Shown piece by piece: positions 26,592 through 35,585 of a stretch of DNA of 64,000 bases. Source of the stretch: Burkholderia sp. Ac-20365 (GTDB lineage Bacteria; Pseudomonadota; Gammaproteobacteria; Burkholderiales; Burkholderiaceae); the NCBI RefSeq assembly GCF_017104715.1, contig NZ_JAAGPI010000009.1, forward strand, positions 186,001 through 250,000, written 5' to 3'. The position numbers and the translations under genes were made by a program. The notes under the pieces were generated by a model. The model saw only the letters and a list, made by a program, of their open reading frames with translations, did no database searches and was not told where the DNA came from. Each line of letters opens with the position of its first letter. Position 1 is the first letter of the stretch.

Positions 26592-28007
26592 GTGAACGAT
26601 TACAACGAGCGGAGTATCTGGCTGCGTCTGCGCGCCATGTTGTCGCTGAACGACCCGCGCTGGGGCCGGGGCGAAGGCAATGGCGATCGCCAGCGCCTGA
26701 ACGATTCGAAGCGTCCGCCCAACGGCAAGGACAGCGAAGGTCCGCCCGATCTCGACGAAATGTGGCGCGACTTTAACCGGCGCCTGTCACGCGTGTTCGG
26801 CCGCAAGGGCGGTAGCGGCGGCGGTCCGCGTCCCGACAATGGTCGTGGTGCGCGTATCGGCGTGGGCATCATCATCGGCGTGCTGATCGCAATCTACCTT
26901 GGCAGTGGCGTGTTCGTCGTGCAGGACGGTCAGGCGGCCGTGGTGCTGCGCTTTGGTCAGCTGCAGGGCACGGCCGGGCAGGGCGTGCACTGGCGTCTGC
27001 CGTATCCGTTCGAATCGCATGAAGTGGTCAACGTCGGCCAGGTGCGCTCGGTCGAGATCGGCCGCAATAACGTGGTGCGTCTCGCCAACGTGAAGGATGC
27101 GTCGATGCTCACGCACGACGCCGATATCGTCGACGTGCGTTTCGCCGTCCAGTACCAGATCCGCAAGCCGACCGATTACCTGTTCCGTAGCGCCGACCCT
27201 GACCAGAGCGTGACGCAGGCCGCGCAGGCGGCGGTGCGCGAGATTGTCGGTACGCGCAGCATGAACGACGTCCTCTATCAGGACCGCGAAGCCATCCGCA
27301 CGCAGTTGACGGAAGCCATCCAGCATTCCCTGGACGAATATCACACAGGTCTGGCTGTCACGGGCGTGACGATCCAGAGCGTGCAGGTGCCCGACCAGGT
27401 CCAGTCCGCATTCGACGATGCCGCCAAGGCGCGTCAGGACCGCGAGCGCGCGAAGCGCGACGCGCAGGCTTATGCGAACGAATTGCTGCCGCGTGCGAAG
27501 GCGGAAGCCGAGCGCATGATCGACGACGCAAAGACGTATAGCGACCGCGTGGTCGCGCAGGCGGAAGGCGATGCCGAGCGCTTCAAGGAAGTCTATGCGC
27601 AGTATTCGAAGGCGCCTGCCGTGATCCGCGAACGCATGTACCTCGACACGATGCAGCAGATCTATTCGAATACGACGAAGGTGTTCGTCGACAGCAAGTC
27701 GGGCAGCAACGTCCTGTATCTGCCGCTCGACAAGCTCGTCGACCAGACGCGTCAGCGCACGGCCGATGCCGCTGCGGCGAGCGCCGGATCGTCGGCTCAG
27801 GCTGCTGCGACGGCGCCCGCACAAGGCCAGCAAAACGCACAAGCTGCGCAGGGCGCGCAGTCTGCGGCGGCGGGCGCCAACACGCCCATGATCATCGCGC
27901 CGCCCGCCGTACCCGCCAGCGGTGCCAGCCAGGCGGCTGCCGCCAGCGATGCCTTCCGTTCGCGCGAATCGTTCCGCAGCCGCGGCCGCGAAGACGATCT
28001 GCAATAA
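26592..28007 (+). CDS. hflK: FtsH protease modulator HflK
   Basis: An SPFH/band-7 inner-membrane protein that assembles with HflC into a large cage around FtsH and tunes its proteolysis. The 471 residues start at GTG 26592. The N-terminal ~85 residues are Gly/Asp/Arg-rich and cytoplasmic; one transmembrane helix follows (about 80-105, IGVGIIIGVLIAIYLGSGVF), then the band-7 domain (about 108-290), a charged helical stalk, and a low-complexity Ala/Gln/Ser tail (about 395-471). hflC starts 11 bp downstream. The order hfq-hflX-hflK-hflC matches E. coli. Confidence 0.96.
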   Translation: MNDYNERSIWLRLRAMLSLNDPRWGRGEGNGDRQRLNDSKRPPNGKDSEGPPDLDEMWRDFNRRLSRVFGRKGGSGGGPRPDNGRGARIGVGIIIGVLIAIYLGSGVFVVQDGQAAVVLRFGQLQGTAGQGVHWRLPYPFESHEVVNVGQVRSVEIGRNNVVRLANVKDASMLTHDADIVDVRFAVQYQIRKPTDYLFRSADPDQSVTQAAQAAVREIVGTRSMNDVLYQDREAIRTQLTEAIQHSLDEYHTGLAVTGVTIQSVQVPDQVQSAFDDAAKARQDRERAKRDAQAYANELLPRAKAEAERMIDDAKTYSDRVVAQAEGDAERFKEVYAQYSKAPAVIRERMYLDTMQQIYSNTTKVFVDSKSGSNVLYLPLDKLVDQTRQRTADAAAASAGSSAQAAATAPAQGQQNAQAAQGAQSAAAGANTPMIIAPPAVPASGASQAAAASDAFRSRESFRSRGREDDLQ

Positions 28008-28018
28008 GGAGCGCGAAT

Positions 28019-28936
28019 ATGAACAAAATCGTTGCGCTCGTCGTGGCCATCGTGATCGTGCTGTTTGCGGCATCGTCGATGGTGTTCGTCGTCGATCCGC
28101 GCCATATGGCCGTCATCTCTGCGCGCGGCGACGCCGCGCCGACGCTCGCGGGCCCCGGCTTGCATGTGAAGCTGCCGCCGCCGTTGCAGACGGTGACGTC
28201 GGTGGATGCGCGCATCCAGTCGCTCGATGCACCGGATGAAGACCGCTACGCCACGTCCGACAAAACCGATTTGCTGGTGAATCCGGTCGTCAAGTTCCGC
28301 GTGTCCGATCCCGTCAAGCTCGTCACCGAAACGAAGGGTGATGTGCAGAGCCTGCCCGACCGGCTCGCGCTGCTGTCGCGCGGCGCGCTGGGCGACGCAT
28401 TCGCGAAGTACACGTTGACGGATGCACTCGCGAAGCAGGCCGCGATTGCGACCGAGGCGCGCGACGGCATGCAGAAGGGCGCGGCGTCGCTGGGCGTCGA
28501 TGTCGTCGACGTTCAACTCACGCGGATTGATTTCCCTGCCGCGATGGCCGATTCCGTCTACAAGCGCATGATCGCCGCGCGCGAGCGAGTGGCCGATCAG
28601 AAGCGCGCAGACGGCGCAGCAGAAGCGGACAAGATCAAGGCGGATGCGGTGCAACAGCAGCAGTCGGTGATCGCCGACGCCTACAAGCAGGCGCAGGCGA
28701 TCAAGGGCGACGGCGACGGCAAGGCAGCATCGATTGCGGCCGATGCATACAGCCGCGACCCGCAGTTCTATCAGTTCTACCAGAGCATGCAGGCTTACAG
28801 GAACAGCTTCAAGCCGGGTGACGTGATGGTCGTCGACTCGAGCAGCGACTTCTTCCGCTTCATGCGTGGCCCGGACGGCGCAGCCGCTCCCGCTCAATCG
28901 TCATCCGGCGCGTCGACTGGCGCGCGCAAACACTGA
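28019..28936 (+). CDS. hflC: FtsH protease modulator HflC
   Basis: Partner of HflK in the periplasmic cage that restrains FtsH. The 305-residue protein has an N-terminal transmembrane helix (about 4-25) serving as signal anchor, a band-7 domain (about 25-190), and a helical segment with repeated Ala/Lys/Gln (about 195-245). The conserved DPQFYQFYQSMQAY segment and the ssDFFRFM motif near the C-terminus are typical of HflC. A Gly/Ala/Ser tail ends the protein. A ribosome binding site aaggag lies a few bases upstream of the ATG. Confidence 0.96.
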   Translation: MNKIVALVVAIVIVLFAASSMVFVVDPRHMAVISARGDAAPTLAGPGLHVKLPPPLQTVTSVDARIQSLDAPDEDRYATSDKTDLLVNPVVKFRVSDPVKLVTETKGDVQSLPDRLALLSRGALGDAFAKYTLTDALAKQAAIATEARDGMQKGAASLGVDVVDVQLTRIDFPAAMADSVYKRMIAARERVADQKRADGAAEADKIKADAVQQQQSVIADAYKQAQAIKGDGDGKAASIAADAYSRDPQFYQFYQSMQAYRNSFKPGDVMVVDSSSDFFRFMRGPDGAAAPAQSSSGASTGARKH

Positions 28937-28981
28937 TAAAACGGAAACGCCGCGGCATTCGGATCGCGGCGGCCTCATCGC

Positions 28982-29173
28982 ATGGACATAGCCGGCTCGT
29001 TATTGCTCGCGATCGCACTGATGCTGATCATCGAGGGGATGTTCCCGTTCGTGTTTCCGACCGCCTGGCGCGACACGTTTCGTAAAATAGCGGAGCGCCC
29101 GCCGCATCACATCCGGATCGGCGGGCTGATCGTCATGGTGCTCGGGCTGTTGCTGCTGCTGATCGCGACCTGA
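28982..29173 (+). CDS. DUF2065 (YjeT-like) small membrane protein
   Basis: A 63-residue protein with two hydrophobic helices (about 4-27 and 45-62) joined by a short basic loop containing the family stretch PTAWRDTFRKIAERP. E. coli YjeT occupies the same position between hflC and purA, so the synteny supports a real gene despite the small size. The function is unknown; the location suggests a link to HflKC-FtsH or membrane homeostasis, which is inference. Confidence 0.85.
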   Translation: MDIAGSLLLAIALMLIIEGMFPFVFPTAWRDTFRKIAERPPHHIRIGGLIVMVLGLLLLLIAT

Positions 29174-29424
29174 GCATCCCTGCATTGCCGGATGGCGCTC
29201 ACGAGGCGTCGTCCGTTTCTGGCTCCGGCCAATGCGCGCCGGACATCATGCGCGCCGCGGTGCGCTGAATACTGCATTGCTCTGGCGGGCCGATATGTCG
29301 CCGGCCCAAGGCAATGAGTCAAAAGCTGCACATCGACGTTTTCGCACGCTTTCGCGCTGCGCAACATCCTCAAATTCAACGGCGTTTGCCATGACGCCGG
29401 ATTCACCGTCGTAGGACTGTATCG

Positions 29425-30576
29425 ATGTCGACCTGGTTACTTCCCGAGAATATTGCCGACGTGCTGCCGTCCGAGGCGCGCAAGATCGAAGAACTGCGCC
29501 GCCGGCTGCTCGACCGATTTCGCGCATACGGCTACGAGATGGTCATGCCGCCGCTGCTCGAATACCTGGAGTCGCTGCTGACGGGCGGCGGCAGCGATCT
29601 CAATCTGCGCACGTTCAAGCTTGTCGATCAGCTGTCGGGTCGCACGCTGGGCCTGCGCGCCGACATCACGCCGCAGGTCGCGCGCATCGATGCGCATCTG
29701 TTGAACCGCCAGGGCGTCACGCGCCTGTGCTATGCCGGCAACGTGCTGCATACTCGCCCGCGCGGTCTGCACGCGACCCGTGAGCAGATCCAGATCGGCG
29801 CCGAAATCTACGGTCATGCGGGTCTCGAAGCGGACCTTGAAATCCAGCAACTGATGCTCGACGCGCTGCATCTCGCGGGCCTTGCGCGCGTGCGTCTGGA
29901 TCTGTGTCACGCCGCCGTACTCGGCGCGCTGATCGATAGCGAGCCGGCTGCTGCGTCGCTCGGCGAAGGGCTGTATGAAGCGCTTGCGGGCAAGGATGTG
30001 CCGCTGCTCAACGAACTGACGGCGAATCTTTCGCCCGTCACGCGCGACGCATTGCGCGCGCTGCCGACGCTGTACGGCGACGCTTCCGTGCTTGAAGAAG
30101 CCCGCGCGCGCCTGCCGAATGCGCCGGAAATCGCCCGCGCGCTCGACGATCTGGCGTTCCTTGCGCAACAGGTCGATGGCGCGGAAGTGATGATCGATCT
30201 GGCCGATTTGCGAGGCTACGCGTACCACAGCGGCGTGATGTTCTCGGCGTATGTCGACGGTGTGCCGAATGCGGTCGCGCGTGGTGGCCGTTACGACAAG
30301 GTCGGCCAGGCGTACGGGCGTGCCCGCGCGGCAACCGGTTTCTCTCTGGATCTGCGCGAAGTCGCGCGCATTTCGCCCATCGAGGCGCGTAGCAGTGCGA
30401 TCCTCGCGCCGTGGCAGCACGACGACGCGTTGCGTACCAGCGTCGCCGCGCTGCGTGATGCGGGTGAAGTGGTGATCCAGGCGCTGCCGGGCCACGACCA
30501 CGCGCTCGACGAATTCGCGTGCGATCGCGTGCTGGTCGAGCGCAACGGCCAGTGGGTCGTCGAATCGAAGTCCTGA
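29425..30576 (+). CDS. hisZ: ATP phosphoribosyltransferase regulatory subunit HisZ
   Basis: A catalytically inactive histidyl-tRNA-synthetase-like protein that binds short-form HisG to make the hetero-octameric first enzyme of histidine synthesis. The 383 residues keep class II folds (LRADITPQVARID, ARGGRYDKVGQAYG) but lack the anticodon-binding domain and the HisS histidine-site pattern. The presence of both hisS and hisZ fits a genome with short HisG; hisG is not in this window. It precedes purA, an arrangement common in betaproteobacteria. A 13-bp hairpin follows the gene. Confidence 0.95.
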   Translation: MSTWLLPENIADVLPSEARKIEELRRRLLDRFRAYGYEMVMPPLLEYLESLLTGGGSDLNLRTFKLVDQLSGRTLGLRADITPQVARIDAHLLNRQGVTRLCYAGNVLHTRPRGLHATREQIQIGAEIYGHAGLEADLEIQQLMLDALHLAGLARVRLDLCHAAVLGALIDSEPAAASLGEGLYEALAGKDVPLLNELTANLSPVTRDALRALPTLYGDASVLEEARARLPNAPEIARALDDLAFLAQQVDGAEVMIDLADLRGYAYHSGVMFSAYVDGVPNAVARGGRYDKVGQAYGRARAATGFSLDLREVARISPIEARSSAILAPWQHDDALRTSVAALRDAGEVVIQALPGHDHALDEFACDRVLVERNGQWVVESKS

Positions 30577-30592
30577 TAGGGCCGTGAAGGCC

Positions 30593-30679
30593 TGCGGCGT
30601 CACGTGAAACGTGACGCCGCAACCATCGTTGCGTGGCCCGCCAGCGGCCGCGCACAGCCGGGCGGCAAGGTCTTGCCGC
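30593..30679 (+). other. Two strong hairpins in the hisZ-purA spacer
   Basis: The first hairpin is a perfect 13-bp stem (30593-30605 with 30609-30621) closed by GAA. The second is an 8-bp perfect inverted repeat separated by only 2 bp (30662-30669 with 30672-30679). Neither is followed by a T-run. They may block 3' exonucleases after hisZ, pause polymerase or mark a binding site upstream of purA. Confidence 0.5.
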
Positions 30680-30799
30680 TCCCATGCCTTTGAGCGCAAA
30701 AGGAATTTCCGGAAAATTCCCGGCATCAGTCCGTGAAAAAAATCAGGAACCTTTCGCGAACATAGGTAAAATGCGTTTTTAACCAGCTTAAGAAACAAC

Positions 30800-32146
30800 A
30801 TGTCTGCCAGCGCAGTGAATGTGAACCCTGGGCGCAATGTCGTCGTCGTGGGTACCCAGTGGGGTGATGAGGGCAAGGGCAAGATCGTTGACTGGCTGAC
30901 GGACCACGCGCAAGGCGTCGTTCGTTTCCAGGGCGGTCACAACGCCGGCCACACGCTCATCATCGGCGGCAAGAAAACCATCTTGCGTCTGATTCCGTCG
31001 GGCATCATGCGCCCGGGCGTCGCCTGCTACATCGGCAATGGCGTCGTGTTGTCGCCCGAAGCGCTGTTCAAGGAAATCGAAGAGCTGGAATCGGCCGGCG
31101 TCGACGTGCAAAAGCGTCTCTTCATTTCCGAAGCCACCACGCTGATTCTCCCGTACCACGTCGCCATCGACCAGGCCCGCGAAGCTCGCAGCGGCGCCGG
31201 CAAGATCGGCACCACCGGTCGCGGCATCGGCCCGGCGTACGAAGACAAGGTGGCACGTCGCGGTCTGCGTGTGCAGGACCTGTTCGAGCCGGAGGCCTTC
31301 GCTGAACGCCTGCGCGCCAACCTCGATTTCCACAACTTCGTGCTGACGCAATACCTCGGTGCGCCGGCTGTCGACTATCAGCAGACGCTCGACCTGATGC
31401 TGGGCTACGCCGACCGTCTGAAGCCGATGGTGACGGACGTTTCGCGCCGTCTGTACGACGCGAACCACACGGGCAACAACCTGCTGTTCGAAGGCGCGCA
31501 AGGCACGCTGCTGGACGTCGATCACGGCACGTATCCGTTCGTCACGTCGAGCAACTGCGTTGCGGGTGCGGCGAGCGCGGGCGCGGGCGTCGGCCCGCAG
31601 AAGCTGAACTACATCCTCGGCATCACCAAGGCGTACTGCACGCGTGTCGGCTCGGGCCCGTTCCCGAGCGAACTGTACGACGCGGACAACGCCGACCGTC
31701 AGGAAGAAGTCGGCCTGACGCTTGCGAAGGTCGGCAAGGAATTCGGTTCGGTCACCGGCCGTCCGCGCCGCACTGGCTGGCTCGACGCCGCCGCGCTGCG
31801 CCGCTCGATCCAGATCAACGGCGTGTCGGGTCTGTGCATCACGAAGCTCGACGTGCTCGACGGCCTCGACGAAGTGAAGCTGTGCGTCGGTTACACGATC
31901 GACGGCAAGGACGCTGACATCCTGCCGCGCGGCGCTTACGAAGTGTCGCGTTGCGAGCCGGTGTACGAAACCTTCGGCGGCTGGCAGGAAAGCACCGTCG
32001 GTATCAAGGAATGGAGCAAGCTGCCCGCGAACGCCCAGGCGTACCTCGCGCGCGTGCAGGAAGTGGCGGGCGTGCCGATCGACATGGTGTCGACGGGTCC
32101 GGACCGCGATGAAACCATTCTTCTGCGTCACCCGTTCAAGGTTTAA
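30800..32146 (+). CDS. purA: Adenylosuccinate synthetase
   Basis: Joins IMP and aspartate using GTP in the first step from IMP to AMP. The 448 residues are slightly longer than E. coli PurA (432). The GTP-binding opening GTQWGDEGKGKIVDWL, the substrate loop GHNAGHTL, GPAYEDKVARRG, the QGTLLDVDHGTYPFVTSSN segment and the late GRPRRTGWLD are all in place. The adjoining phosphoribosyltransferase gene starts 3 bp after its stop codon, so the two purine-related genes are surely co-transcribed. Confidence 0.98.
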   Translation: MSASAVNVNPGRNVVVVGTQWGDEGKGKIVDWLTDHAQGVVRFQGGHNAGHTLIIGGKKTILRLIPSGIMRPGVACYIGNGVVLSPEALFKEIEELESAGVDVQKRLFISEATTLILPYHVAIDQAREARSGAGKIGTTGRGIGPAYEDKVARRGLRVQDLFEPEAFAERLRANLDFHNFVLTQYLGAPAVDYQQTLDLMLGYADRLKPMVTDVSRRLYDANHTGNNLLFEGAQGTLLDVDHGTYPFVTSSNCVAGAASAGAGVGPQKLNYILGITKAYCTRVGSGPFPSELYDADNADRQEEVGLTLAKVGKEFGSVTGRPRRTGWLDAAALRRSIQINGVSGLCITKLDVLDGLDEVKLCVGYTIDGKDADILPRGAYEVSRCEPVYETFGGWQESTVGIKEWSKLPANAQAYLARVQEVAGVPIDMVSTGPDRDETILLRHPFKV

Positions 32147-32149
32147 TGC

Positions 32150-32734
32150 ATGATCCAGGGTGTACCGATGATTGAAATGAAAGACCCGCGCAACGACGAG
32201 CGCAATCTGTGGGTCGGCTGGGACGAATATCACCGGCTGATCGAAATGCTGGCGCTCGCCGTGCATGAATCGGGCTGGAAGTTCGACAAGATCCTGTGCC
32301 TCGCGCGTGGCGGTTTGCGTGTGGGCGATCAGCTGTCGCGCATCTACGATCTGCCGCTCGCGATTCTCGCGACCAGCTCGTACCGCGAAGCGGCGGGCAC
32401 GGAGCAGGGCGATCTCGACATCGCGCAATACATCACGATGACGCGCGGCGAGCTGACGGGCAACGTGCTGCTGGTCGACGATCTCGTCGATTCGGGCGTG
32501 ACGCTGGCGCGTGTGCAGCAGCATCTGAAGGAGCGTTATCCCGCCATTACGTCGGTGCGTTCGGCCGTGCTGTGGTGGAAGGCGTGCTCGAAGGTGAAGC
32601 CGGACTACCACGTCCAGTATCTCGCGACGAACCCGTGGATTCATCAGCCGTTCGAGGAGTGGGACACGGTGCGTCCGCACAACCTGGGTGCATGGATCAA
32701 GCGCGGCCAGGAGCGTTCGACGGACGCCAGCTAG
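32150..32734 (+). CDS. Purine phosphoribosyltransferase, probably hypoxanthine/xanthine type
   Basis: A 194-residue type I phosphoribosyltransferase. The PRPP-binding motif VLLVDDLVDSGVTL lies at residues 106-119, and the LCLARGGLRVGDQLSR loop at about 49-64 is typical of Gpt/Hpt-like proteins. Its position directly after purA suggests salvage of hypoxanthine, xanthine or guanine, but the base specificity cannot be assigned. An ATG six codons later (32168) is an alternative start. A clear terminator follows. Confidence 0.88.
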   Translation: MIQGVPMIEMKDPRNDERNLWVGWDEYHRLIEMLALAVHESGWKFDKILCLARGGLRVGDQLSRIYDLPLAILATSSYREAAGTEQGDLDIAQYITMTRGELTGNVLLVDDLVDSGVTLARVQQHLKERYPAITSVRSAVLWWKACSKVKPDYHVQYLATNPWIHQPFEEWDTVRPHNLGAWIKRGQERSTDAS

Positions 32735-33044
32735 CATCTGGCAGCCGCCTTGCCGGTCGTTGGCGGCGGTTCGCGGTCAAGCAGTCTGAAACGGAGCCTT
32801 TCAAGGCTCCGTTTTTTATGCCTCTCGCGGGTTGAACGGCAGTCGCCGACAAACCCGAATAATTTGACCTTACAGCCCTTGACACGCGCAAACACACGCC
32901 GGCAAAAGGGCGCGATGCTACACTGGCTTCACGTTGCACGGTCGCGTGGTGTCAGCACAACGGGCCGGATGGTGGGCTTTGTTGCCTATATTCTTTAGAA
33001 TAGCGTTCGTTTTTGCCGCTCAGGAACGGATTCTTTTCGCGTTT
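32735..33044 (+). other. Intergenic region before kup
   Basis: A 310-bp gap. Its left part holds the terminator at 32791-32817. The right part has a TTGACA hexamer at 32879 and a TACACT at 32929, but these are too far apart (44 bp) to form one sigma-70 promoter. No small gene is supported; an open frame continuous with kup exists but lacks homology-like composition. Confidence 0.4.
32791..32817 (+). terminator. Rho-independent terminator after the purA unit
   Basis: A 10-bp perfect inverted repeat (32791-32800 with 32803-32812) is followed by a T-run of six. The nominal 2-nt gap means the top base pairs open to form the loop. Confidence 0.9.
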
Positions 33045-34931
33045 ATGACAACCAACTCTCACGTCCCCAAGCAGCCGTTGCCATCGCTTGCAGTCGCTGC
33101 GATCGGCGTGGTGTTCGGGGATATCGGCACAAGCCCGCTCTACTCGCTGAAAGAAGCCTTCAGCCCCTCCCACGGCATTCCCCTTACCGAAAGTTCCATT
33201 CTCGGCGTGATCTCGCTGCTGTTCTGGGCGATTATCGTCGTCGTGAGCATCAAGTACGTGATGTTCGTGATGCGCGCCGACAATAACGGCGAGGGCGGCG
33301 TACTCGCGCTGATGGCGCTGGCGCTGCGCTCGCTAGACACGAAGAGCAGGGCCGCGGGCCTGCTGGTGGCACTGGGCATCTTTGGCGCCTGCATGTTCTA
33401 CGGCGACGCCGTGATCACGCCCGCCATTTCGGTGATGTCGGCGGTCGAAGGTCTGGAGATCGCCGCGCCGAAGCTGTCCCATCTGGTGCTGCCACTGACG
33501 ATGGTGATCCTCGTGCTGCTGTTCTGGATCCAGCGACACGGCACGGCGATGGTCGGCCGCCTGTTCGGTCCGATCATGGTGCTGTGGTTCGTGACGCTCG
33601 CGGTGCTTGGGTTGTCGCACATCGTGCAGTCGCCGGAAGTGATCAAGGCGCTCAATCCGTACTACGCGTTCTCGTTCATGTCTGCGCACGTGCTGCAGGC
33701 GTACGTGGTGCTCGGTTCTGTCGTGCTGGTGCTGACGGGCGCGGAAGCGCTCTATGCCGACATGGGCCACTTCGGTGCCGCGCCGATTCGCTGCGCGTGG
33801 TATGCGCTCGTGATGCCGTCGCTGGTGCTGAACTACTTCGGCCAGGGCGCGCTGCTGATGCACGATCCGAAGGCGATCGAAAACCCGTTCTTCCTGCTCG
33901 CGCCTGACTGGGCGCTGCTGCCTTTGGTGGTGCTGTCGACGGTCGCGACGGTGATCGCCTCGCAAGCCGTAATTTCAGGCGCGTATTCGCTGACGAGCCA
34001 GGCGATCCAGCTGGGATACGTGCCGCGCATGAAGATCCTGCACACATCGGAGCTGGCAATCGGGCAGATCTATGTGCCTGTCGTCAACTGGATGCTGCTC
34101 TTCATCATTCTGTGCATCGTCATCGCGTTCAAGAGTTCGGACAATCTGGCCGCGGCCTACGGTATTGCCGTGACGGCGACGATGGTGATTACGACGATCC
34201 TCGCGAGCGTCGTGATGGTGAAGGTGTGGAACTGGAACAAGGGCGTGGTGGCGCTGATCATCGGCTCGCTGCTGGTGGTCGATCTCGGCTTCTTCGGCGC
34301 GAACCTGCTGAAGGTGGCGGAGGGCGGCTGGCTGCCGCTGGGCATTGGTGCGCTGCTGTTCTTCCTGCTGATGACGTGGTTCAAGGGGCGCATGATCGTG
34401 AAGGAGCGCACGGCCGCCGACGGTATTCCGCTGATGCCGTTCGTGCAGGGATTGCTCGCGCATCCGCCGCATCGCGTTTCAGGTACGGCGATCTATCTGA
34501 CGGGTAGTGCGACGCTGGTGCCTGTGAGCCTGTTGCACAACCTGAAGCACAACAAGGTGCTTCATGAGCGGACAATCTTTCTGACGTTTATCACGCGGGA
34601 TATTCCTTATGTCGATGACAAGGACCGGTTGATCGTCAAGGACGTGAGCGGTGGGCTGTTTCTCGTGAAGGCGGCTTATGGGTTCAACGAGACGCCCGAT
34701 GTGAAGGCCGTGCTCGAGCAGATCAGTGTGTCGCATGACATGTCGTTCGAGTTGATGGACACGTCGTTCTTTCTTGCGCGTGAGACTGTTGTGCCGACCC
34801 AGTTGCCTGGGATGTCGGTGTGGCGTGAGCGTGTGTTCGCATGGATGCATCAGAATGCGGCCAAGCCGACGGATTTTTTTAGTATTCCCGCGAATCGTGT
34901 TGTGGAGTTGGGGACTAAGATCGAGATTTGA
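33045..34931 (+). CDS. kup: Low-affinity potassium transporter Kup
   Basis: A K+/H+ symporter of the KUP/HAK family. The 628 residues open with the family signature AAIGVVFGDIGTSPLYSLKEAF and continue through about twelve transmembrane helices (to roughly residue 450), then a cytoplasmic C-terminal domain (about 460-628). The ATG at 33045 gives the expected short N-terminus. The last ~400 bp use T- and G-ending codons more often than the rest of the gene, an AT-ward drift approaching the downstream repeat element. It is convergent with tex. Confidence 0.96.
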   Translation: MTTNSHVPKQPLPSLAVAAIGVVFGDIGTSPLYSLKEAFSPSHGIPLTESSILGVISLLFWAIIVVVSIKYVMFVMRADNNGEGGVLALMALALRSLDTKSRAAGLLVALGIFGACMFYGDAVITPAISVMSAVEGLEIAAPKLSHLVLPLTMVILVLLFWIQRHGTAMVGRLFGPIMVLWFVTLAVLGLSHIVQSPEVIKALNPYYAFSFMSAHVLQAYVVLGSVVLVLTGAEALYADMGHFGAAPIRCAWYALVMPSLVLNYFGQGALLMHDPKAIENPFFLLAPDWALLPLVVLSTVATVIASQAVISGAYSLTSQAIQLGYVPRMKILHTSELAIGQIYVPVVNWMLLFIILCIVIAFKSSDNLAAAYGIAVTATMVITTILASVVMVKVWNWNKGVVALIIGSLLVVDLGFFGANLLKVAEGGWLPLGIGALLFFLLMTWFKGRMIVKERTAADGIPLMPFVQGLLAHPPHRVSGTAIYLTGSATLVPVSLLHNLKHNKVLHERTIFLTFITRDIPYVDDKDRLIVKDVSGGLFLVKAAYGFNETPDVKAVLEQISVSHDMSFELMDTSFFLARETVVPTQLPGMSVWRERVFAWMHQNAAKPTDFFSIPANRVVELGTKIEI

Positions 34932-35042
34932 TGTTCTGGTTTTTTGTTTTTGTCTTGCGACGTGGGGGTGGTTTGCTTTTGTTTTCGCTGGCATCCGCGT
35001 GATGTATCTGGTTTGCTAGCGTTGCCCCTGTGCGGGGCGGCA

Positions 35043-35076
35043 CCTACTTTTCTTTGCCGCGGCAAAGAAAAGTAGG
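35043..35076. repeat. Perfect 34-nt palindrome, left end of element
   Basis: Two 17-bp arms (35043-35059 and 35060-35076) are exactly complementary with no spacer. As RNA or cruciform DNA it would form a long hairpin. It is preceded by a GCCCC-5nt-GGGGC stem at 35024-35038. Confidence 0.9.
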
Positions 35077-35256
35077 CAAAAGAAAGCCGCTGAACACCGC
35101 GAGCTCTTGTAATTGCCCACGGGTCCTCAACGGCCCCGTCCTGTCCGCGATATCTCCCTTCTCGATGCCCGCTGCCAACGCTTCGAATTGGCTCATCACC
35201 CGCTTCACGTGCCCGCGTCGCCACACGCGCGATCAATTCGCTTACGTTCTCTATAG

Positions 35257-35372
35257 CGGCAAACTGTGTGTAGGCAGTCGCGGCGTATGCGCTTCACTCC
35301 GGACTGAAAAAGGACCTTCGGTGTCGTAGGGGCGCTGAGGTGTGAAGCACTACGACCTACACACAGTTTGCC
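35257..35372. repeat. Inner inverted repeat of the element
   Basis: The 17-nt block ggcaaactgtgtgtagg (35257-35273) recurs in inverted form at 35356-35372. A second matching block, gcttcac at 35290-35296 with gtgaagc at 35342-35348, lies inside it. The structure is a long stem with a loop of about 45 nt. Confidence 0.8.
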
Positions 35373-35553
35373 ACCTGGGCGGCATTAACTATTCGCTGCC
35401 ATTGGCTGTGCTATGGGTGCTTGAAGTGGGTGAGGCGCTTATTCGAGGCGTTGGTAACGGGCATTGAATGGCAGGACGCCGTGTGAAGCGGAAGACCGGT
35501 TGCGGGCCCTCAGGCAGTGCTCAAGAATTGGCGGTGTTAGCCCGCTTTCTTTG

Positions 35554-35585
35554 CTTACTTTCTTTGCGGCGGCAAAGAAAGTAAG
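35554..35585. repeat. 32-nt palindrome, right end of element
   Basis: 14-bp perfectly complementary arms (35554-35567, 35572-35585) flank ggcg. It matches the left palindrome in length but differs from it at three stem positions, each compensated on the other arm. Confidence 0.88.

Noticed and set aside
32879..32934. TTGACA and TACACT upstream of kup as one promoter
   Set aside because: They are separated by 44 bp, so they cannot form a single core promoter.
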